A stretch of DNA of 39,752 nt, taken from Gammaproteobacteria bacterium (lineage in GTDB: Bacteria; Pseudomonadota; Gammaproteobacteria; SZUA-152). The position numbers and the translations under genes are program-made. Location: positions 1 to 39,752 of the forward strand of contig DRKN01000014.1 in assembly GCA_011051755.1 (NCBI GenBank). Direction: 5' to 3'. Positions 35,168-39,752 of the stretch are shown one piece after another. Position 1 is the stretch's first letter, and each line of letters begins with the position of its first letter. The notes below the pieces were generated by a model that made no database searches, had not been told where the DNA came from, and was given only the letters and a program-made list of their open reading frames with translations.

Positions 35168-35884
35168 TTATTCGGCAGTCCAGCCCGCGGTGTGACGACG
35201 CTCACGCGCATCGTCGACCTGGGTGCGGGTGGGGGCGAAGAACATACCGGGTGCATGCAGCAGCTTGCTGATCGGAAAAACCACCATCAGGACAATGATC
35301 AGCGCGAAATGCAGCAGCACGAAAGCGTCGGCGGGCAGTGGCTGCCAGTCGAAATACATCAGGCCCAGCATGTAGGCCTTGATATGGACGATATCCGTGT
35401 GTGACAGATACTTGATCGCCAGTCCGCTAAGGGCGATGGCCATCAGCAGGGCCAGCATCAGGTGGTCGGAAAGGCTGCTGATGTAACGCACGCGATCAAC
35501 CAGGAAACGGCGTGCCCAGAGGCCGGCGAGACCGGCGATCATGGCGAATGCGGCATATTTGCCAAATGGCTGAATGAGGACGACCCAGCCCCACACGGGC
35601 TCGGTGAAATAGCGCAGATGACGGGCCAGCACCAGGGCCAGCGCGACATGAAACATCCAGCCAAACAGCCAGATCCACTTGTTGGAAAAGAACAAACTGC
35701 GGAAGACGGTGACTTCTTTCGTCATCTGCCAAACCACGCCGGCACGGGTCAGGGGGGCCGGCGTGACCGGGATTTTCAGCGGCGCCGGGGTACGCGCATA
35801 GAGCGCAATCTTGCGCGCCACCCCCACTATCAGCAGCAGGGTGGCGGCATAGAACAAGATGGCGAAAATCACGGAAAGAATCAT
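35168..35884 (-). CDS. dsrM: DsrM, NarI-like membrane cytochrome b
   Basis: 238 residues with five hydrophobic helices, the NarI family pattern (ILFYAATLLLIVGVARKIA, WMFHVALALVLARHLRYF, LSDHLMLALLMAIALSGL, VLLHFALIIVLMVVFPISKL). His residues in the second, fourth and fifth helices are candidates for haem b ligands. It passes electrons between quinone and DsrK. ATG 35884 has AAGG upstream. A 406-base repeat-filled gap separates it from dsrC, unusual for this operon. Confidence 0.94.
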   Translation of the reverse strand: MILSVIFAILFYAATLLLIVGVARKIALYARTPAPLKIPVTPAPLTRAGVVWQMTKEVTVFRSLFFSNKWIWLFGWMFHVALALVLARHLRYFTEPVWGWVVLIQPFGKYAAFAMIAGLAGLWARRFLVDRVRYISSLSDHLMLALLMAIALSGLAIKYLSHTDIVHIKAYMLGLMYFDWQPLPADAFVLLHFALIIVLMVVFPISKLLHAPGMFFAPTRTQVDDARERRHTAGWTAE

Positions 35885-35961
35885 GCATGAACCTTAAGCG
35901 TAAAATTGAACGGCTTGCCCGATGCCCGTACTCCGCCGAGGTTATGTTGACGGGAGCGCCC

Positions 35962-36097
35962 GACGGGTTGGCCTGTCAGCATCCAGGACGGCGTTCCGCC
36001 TCTTGCAAAGGACTAAGGCCATTTACTGCGAGGCGCGCCTCGCCTAAAAGCGCCTACTGTTGGCGCCCTGAATGCTGACAGACCCACTGAACCCGTC
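35962..36097. repeat. Structured dispersed repeat, copy C, between dsrC and dsrM
   Basis: Outer arms GACGGGTT (35962-35969) and AACCCGTC (36090-36097), then CTGTCAGCATCCAGG (35973-35987) and CCTGAATGCTGACAG (36067-36081), one mismatch. At the centre CCGCCTC (35996-36002) pairs with GAGGCGC (36030-36036) at six of seven positions around a loop starting TTGCAAAGGA. The 3' module GCCTCGCCTAAAAGCGCCT matches copy B. A 136-base element without coding capacity. Confidence 0.8.
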
Positions 36098-36173
36098 AAT
36101 ATCACCTGGGTGGGGTATTTGGCTGACGACCGGTCAGTCACAAACGACACGTTTCCTTAAATCCGGAAAAGCA

Positions 36174-36248
36174 CCGTCATTTCCGCGTAGGCGGGAATCC
36201 AGGGTGTATCTCGCGGCTCTGGATTACTGACCTGCGTGAGAATGACGG
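36174..36248. repeat. CCGTCATTTCCGCG-type inverted repeat
   Basis: Arms CCGTCATTTCCGCGTAGG (from 36174) and CTGCGTGAGAATGACGG (to 36248), with inner AATCCAG/CTGGATT. It lies 43 bases beyond the dsrC stop. A relative forms the inner part of the 17849-18023 element. Confidence 0.7.
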
Positions 36249-36290
36249 TATTCCGGGTCTTTCAAGCCTGTCGTCCCGCTCAGCGATAAA

Positions 36291-36623
36291 TCAGACGCAA
36301 CCGGTCGGCTTGGGCAGGCCGGCGATTTTGCAGGCCTGCTTGGCCGGGCCATAGGGGAACAGTTCGTACAGATACTTGCTGTTACCCTTGTCCTTGCCCA
36401 GTTTTTTGCCGATGGACTTGGTCAACACGCGCACGGCAGGGGCGATCTGGTATTCGTCATAGTATTCGCGCAGGAAATTGACCACTTCCCAGTGACTGTC
36501 GCTCATGTCCAGGCCTTCTTCCTGGGCGATTGCCTTGGCGATATCCGTGTTCCAGTCATCGCGATTTTCGAGATAGCCTTCTTCATCGACGGCAATGCTC
36601 TTTCCATTTACTTCCAGAGCCAT
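36291..36623 (-). CDS. dsrC: DsrC, sulfur-carrier protein
   Basis: 110 residues. The flexible C-terminal arm has both redox cysteines, Cys98 (YGPAKQACKIAG) and the penultimate Cys109 (KPTGCV), which mark a true DsrC rather than TusE. The core motif FLREYYDEYQIAPAVRVLTK is also present. DsrC takes persulfide from DsrEFH, is the substrate protein of DsrAB and is then acted on by DsrMK. ATG 36623 has TAGGAGAG upstream. Isolated by 49 bases from dsrH and 406 from dsrM. Confidence 0.97.
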   Translation of the reverse strand: MALEVNGKSIAVDEEGYLENRDDWNTDIAKAIAQEEGLDMSDSHWEVVNFLREYYDEYQIAPAVRVLTKSIGKKLGKDKGNSKYLYELFPYGPAKQACKIAGLPKPTGCV

Positions 36624-36672
36624 ATCGGTCTCTCCTATATCTAACGGTTAAGTAATGTGCTGGCTGAAAAAA

Positions 36673-36975
36673 TCAGAGCCAGGATTGGGTCTTGTCGTAT
36701 TTTGCCACTAAATCCACGAAGCCGCTGTAATCGATAATATCGATGCCGTCGATGACACGGCTTGCGTCGATACCTCGCGCCTTGAGGTCGGGTCCGATCA
36801 CATAGAAAGAAACTTCCTTCATGGCACTTTCCACCATGGGGGATTTCTGTGTGCCCTGCATGGCGCCATAAACACCGTCTTCAATGAGAAGCACGGCGCT
36901 GCCTTTCAGTGCATGCTGGATGCAGGACTCCAGCGTATTGCGATCCAGGGGTGATTTATTGACGGTATGTAACAT
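36673..36975 (-). CDS. dsrH: DsrH, subunit of the DsrEFH sulfurtransferase
   Basis: 100-residue DsrE-fold protein (MLHTVNKSPLDRNTLESC). Cys18 corresponds to the cysteine of A. vinosum DsrH, and VLLIEDGVYGAM is the family core. It forms a hexamer with DsrE and DsrF that relays persulfide sulfur to DsrC. It lies 13 bases after dsrF. Confidence 0.94.
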   Translation of the reverse strand: MLHTVNKSPLDRNTLESCIQHALKGSAVLLIEDGVYGAMQGTQKSPMVESAMKEVSFYVIGPDLKARGIDASRVIDGIDIIDYSGFVDLVAKYDKTQSWL

Positions 36976-36988
36976 CGATTGTTTCTCC

Positions 36989-37390
36989 CTAAAAACTCAG
37001 CACCACGTCCTGGGCCTGCATGATCTCGGCAAGCTCGGCCGCGCTGACGAGCTTGATGGAGTCCTTTTCCGCCCAATCATCGTCTTCGTCCTCGTAGGTG
37101 AGGGGGAGCAGGTCGTCCAGGCTCAGGCCACGGGCCTCCAGGGATTCCCTTTCGACGTAGATCTTGTTGACGTCGTAGTCGCCCAGGGCCTTGTAGGTCG
37201 GGGAAAAATTCTTCACACCCAGCTCATCGGTCTGCTGGCCCCGGGTGAGCTGAAACACGCCGTCATCGAGAAAGGCGAGACTGACGTCCTGTTCGAAGGC
37301 GGCGCCGATCAATACCACTTCCAGTGACTCCAGGGCATAGATGGTGCCGTAGGGCGCCTTGCGGTTGACATATAAAAAACGCTTGGACAT
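36989..37390 (-). CDS. dsrF: DsrF, subunit of the DsrEFH sulfurtransferase
   Basis: 133 residues from ATG 37390, where a GAGGGGAG ribosome binding site is found; the track start at 37447 lies inside dsrE. Family motifs are FLYVNRKAPYGTIYALESLE, FLDDGVFQLTRGQ and NFSPTYKALGDYDV. The sequence has no cysteine at all, so it must be a structural subunit. It lies 10 bases after dsrE. Confidence 0.94.
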   Translation of the reverse strand: MSKRFLYVNRKAPYGTIYALESLEVVLIGAAFEQDVSLAFLDDGVFQLTRGQQTDELGVKNFSPTYKALGDYDVNKIYVERESLEARGLSLDDLLPLTYEDEDDDWAEKDSIKLVSAAELAEIMQAQDVVLSF

Positions 37391-37400
37391 AAGACTCCCC

Positions 37401-37793
37401 TCAATCGCCGAAGGTAATGAGACGGTCGGACTCGATGCCGGCGTCAATCAGTTGGCCAAGACCGGAAATACGGAACCCCGCGGCAATATTATCGGCATCC
37501 TTGCCATTGCGTCTGGCCTCGTCGGCATCGGCGATACCGCGGCGCTGGGCCGCGGCCACACACAGTACGAGATCAATCTCGTGTTCCAGCGCCAGTGCCG
37601 ACCAGCGATTGACGATGTTGCGATCATCCTGTGGCGGGGTGGTCAGACGCGTGCCGTTGTTGACGCCGTCATGGTAGAAAAAGATGCGATAGATCTCGTG
37701 CCCCTTCTCCAGCGCGGCCTGGGTGAAGTTGTAGGCCGTATCCGCCGCTTGGTGCGTATAAGGCCCTTCACTGACCAGGATTGAAAATTTCAT
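37401..37793 (-). CDS. dsrE: DsrE, catalytic subunit of the DsrEFH sulfurtransferase
   Basis: 130 residues of the DsrE fold (MKFSILVSEGPYTHQAADTA). Cys78 in LVLCVAAAQRRGI is the position of the persulfide-bearing Cys of A. vinosum DsrE. It receives sulfur from upstream carriers and passes it to DsrC. It starts 14 bases after dsrB. Confidence 0.96.
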   Translation of the reverse strand: MKFSILVSEGPYTHQAADTAYNFTQAALEKGHEIYRIFFYHDGVNNGTRLTTPPQDDRNIVNRWSALALEHEIDLVLCVAAAQRRGIADADEARRNGKDADNIAAGFRISGLGQLIDAGIESDRLITFGD

Positions 37794-37807
37794 GGCATCC
37801 TCCGGCC

Positions 37808-38881
37808 TTAGAAGCGAATGTGTGCCGAGGCGTTGAGGGTGTTACGGCCACTGCGCCAGTTTTCGACATGGAACTTGGTGAACGGCAGCTCGGTCAGCTC
37901 GAAGAAACGCGGCCAGCCGATGCGTTCGACCCAGTCACCGATACGTTCCCAATCCTTGGCGTCATCCTTGTAGACGGAGAGGATGTTCTTGACGATGTCG
38001 GAGACTTCGGGCCAGCGTGGTGGATTGTTGGGAATGCCGGCGGCGACCAGCTTATGGAACATGGGCTTGCTGCGCGCATTGGAGTGTTTGCCGCCGATCC
38101 AGATGGCCAGCTTGGAGTGCTCGGGATCGTTGATCTGCATGGGCGGACAGGGCGGGAAACAGGCGCCGCAGCAGATGCATTTCTTTTCGTCCACTTCCAG
38201 TGAAGGCTTGCCGTTGACGATGGCCGGACGGATGGCGGCGACCGGGCAGCGGGCGACCACGGAGGGGCGTTCGCAGACGTTGGCCACCAGGTCGTGATTG
38301 ATTTTTGGTGGTTTGGTGTGCTGAATATTGATGGCGATGTCGCCCTGGCCGCCGCAGTTGATCTGGCAGCAGGAGGTGGTCATGTGTACGCGATTGGGCA
38401 TTTTCTCTGCGCTGAACTCGTCGTGCAGTTCATCCATCAGCGCCTTCACCACGCCGGAGGCGTCAGTGCCGGGGATGTCGCAGTGCAACCAGCCCTGGGT
38501 GTGGGAGATCATGGTCACGGATGGGCCGGTGCCGCCCACCGGGTAGCCGGCGTCTTCGAAGGCCTGGATCAGCGGCCCGACCTTGGCTTCGTCGGTGACG
38601 CTGACTTCCATGTTGGAGCGGATGGTGAAGCGCACATAACCATCGGCATATTTGTCGATGATGTCGCACAGCAGGTTGATCTCGTAGGGTCCGAGCTGAC
38701 GCTGGGTGCCGACACGCACGGTCCATACTTCGTCACCGCTGTTGGCGACGTGACGCAGCACGCCGGGGCGTGGGCGTTCATGATACTTCCAGTGACCGAA
38801 GTTCTTGATGTAGGCCGGGTGCATGTATTGAAAGGGGTCGGGTACGCCGCTTTCAATCGGAAAACTCGGTTTGTCGCTCAT
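37808..38881 (-). CDS. dsrB: Dissimilatory sulfite reductase beta subunit (oxidative type)
   Basis: 357 residues from ATG 38881, which has GGAGGT seven bases upstream; the track start at 38896 is a TTG overlapping that site. Cysteines for the sirohaem-linked cluster site occur in WLHCDIPG and SCCQINC. An inserted ferredoxin domain holds CICCGACFPPCPPM and an upstream Cys (ARCPVAAI). With DsrA it forms the cytoplasmic A2B2 enzyme. The reverse (oxidising) direction is inferred from neighbours dsrEFH, dsrL and dsrN and the lack of dsrD. Confidence 0.97.
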   Translation of the reverse strand: MSDKPSFPIESGVPDPFQYMHPAYIKNFGHWKYHERPRPGVLRHVANSGDEVWTVRVGTQRQLGPYEINLLCDIIDKYADGYVRFTIRSNMEVSVTDEAKVGPLIQAFEDAGYPVGGTGPSVTMISHTQGWLHCDIPGTDASGVVKALMDELHDEFSAEKMPNRVHMTTSCCQINCGGQGDIAINIQHTKPPKINHDLVANVCERPSVVARCPVAAIRPAIVNGKPSLEVDEKKCICCGACFPPCPPMQINDPEHSKLAIWIGGKHSNARSKPMFHKLVAAGIPNNPPRWPEVSDIVKNILSVYKDDAKDWERIGDWVERIGWPRFFELTELPFTKFHVENWRSGRNTLNASAHIRF

Positions 38882-38939
38882 CGGGTCAACCTCCAAAAAT
38901 GTCTATCGATTTCTTGTGCTGTTCGATTCTGAGCGCCGC

Positions 38940-39752
38940 TTAACCCGCTGCCTGCCGCTCTTTCCACTTTTCGGCTTCTTCGTTCCAGGTATCCATGCGC
39001 ACGTAGCTGCTCTGGCGTGTTTCGCTGATCATGTGCGGGTCGACATCGCGTTCGATGCCCTCGAGGAAATTGGTCAGGCCGATGCGGTCGATGGTCTCGC
39101 CGACGCGTTCGTGCTCCAGGGCGTTCTCGGCCCAGAAATCGATGATTTCTTCGGCCAGCTCGACGATGCGTTCGTAGTCCTCTTCGGTCTCCAGCTTCAT
39201 GAAGGGCACCAGGACAGTGCCCATCAGATCGCCAATCTTCAGCGTGCGTTTACCGCCGAGGAGGATGGTGACGCCCTTGTCATTGCCGGGAGAGAGGGCC
39301 TTGGTCATCACGTTGATGCAGTGCATGCAGCGCACGCAGTTGCGGTTATCGACCTTGAGGGTGTCGTCGTTGTTGAGACCCAGGGCATTGGTGGGGCAGA
39401 GGTTGACGACATTCTCGACCACGTAGTCACGGCCCTTGTCGGCGACGAATCTCTTTACTTCTTCCTGATCGACCTGCATGTCGTCACGCCAGGTGCCGAT
39501 GACGGCGAAGTCGGAGCGCTGAATGGAGTTCATGCAGTCGTTGGGACAACCGGAGACCTTGAATTTGAATTTGTAGGGCAGGGCCGGGCGGTGCATGTCG
39601 TCGAGGAAATTGTTCACCAGCAGACGGTGAATCTTCTGCTCGTTGGCGCAGGACTGCTCACAACGGGCGGCGCCGACGCAGGACATGCCGGTACGCACGC
39701 AGGGGCCGGCGCCACCGAGATCCCAGCCGTAGCTGTTGATTTCGTCGAAGAA
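38940..39752 (-). CDS. dsrA: Dissimilatory sulfite reductase alpha subunit, 5' end outside the window
   Basis: The open frame runs to the window edge, giving the last 270 residues of a protein usually near 420. The track begins it at a GTG (39698), but the frame continues upstream for 18 more codons (SYGWDLGGAGPC), so the true start is beyond the edge. Sirohaem/[4Fe-4S] ligands appear as CVGAARC and CPNDC. The ferredoxin domain carries CVRCMHC and LCPTNALGL. 58 bases separate it from dsrB. The cluster's main promoter must lie outside the window. Confidence 0.97.
   Translation of the reverse strand, partial: FFDEINSYGWDLGGAGPCVRTGMSCVGAARCEQSCANEQKIHRLLVNNFLDDMHRPALPYKFKFKVSGCPNDCMNSIQRSDFAVIGTWRDDMQVDQEEVKRFVADKGRDYVVENVVNLCPTNALGLNNDDTLKVDNRNCVRCMHCINVMTKALSPGNDKGVTILLGGKRTLKIGDLMGTVLVPFMKLETEEDYERIVELAEEIIDFWAENALEHERVGETIDRIGLTNFLEGIERDVDPHMISETRQSSYVRMDTWNEEAEKWKERQAAG

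Overview
The window reads as one chromosomal segment of a GC-rich sulfur-oxidising gammaproteobacterium. Three things point there: the gammaproteobacterial rimP-nusA-infB-rbfA-truB-rpsO-pnp order, a NusA with the C-terminal acidic repeats, and an oxidative-type (reverse) dissimilatory sulfite reductase cluster carrying dsrE, dsrF, dsrH, dsrL, dsrN and dsrR but no dsrD. I cannot name the genus from sequence alone. No tRNA, rRNA, CRISPR array, integrase or transposase was seen.

Layout. Bases 1-650 hold a structured repeat and an orphan promoter-to-terminator unit that may be a small RNA. From 660 to about 9990 lies the translation/RNA-metabolism operon (rimP, nusA, infB, rbfA, truB, rpsO, pnp), with its own promoter, a leader hairpin, two long hairpins ahead of pnp and a clear terminator after pnp. 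galU follows. On the minus strand (10965-16733) is a coupled set: a TonB-dependent receptor, a periplasmic PF04392-type binding protein and a BarA-like hybrid histidine kinase. Then come cysM, rlmD, a small acidic DUF protein, mog and ettA, separated by many inverted repeats.

From 23072 to the right edge, everything is on the minus strand. Read in the direction of transcription it runs dsrA (cut by the edge), dsrB, dsrE, dsrF, dsrH, dsrC, dsrM, dsrK, dsrL, dsrJ, dsrO, dsrP, a TrpD2/YbiB-like gene, dsrN, dsrR, a NarX-like sensor kinase, a NarL-like regulator and a rhodanese. The genes form a pathway. DsrEFH relay persulfide sulfur to DsrC. DsrAB, whose siroheme is amidated by DsrN, oxidises sulfur to sulfite with DsrL as redox partner. 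The DsrMKJOP membrane complex handles DsrC thiol/disulfide and quinone/periplasmic electron flow. The two-component pair and rhodanese at the 3' end are candidates for control and sulfur delivery specific to this lineage.

The most unusual layer is the intergenic DNA. Several families of inverted repeats sit between genes, including at four junctions inside the dsr cluster. One family (1-60, 19846-20002, 35962-36097, partial at 5912) keeps a hairpin whose stem bases change in compensating pairs between copies. One repeat supplies the C-terminal tail of DsrN, and a short second copy of the ettA 3' end lies downstream of ettA.
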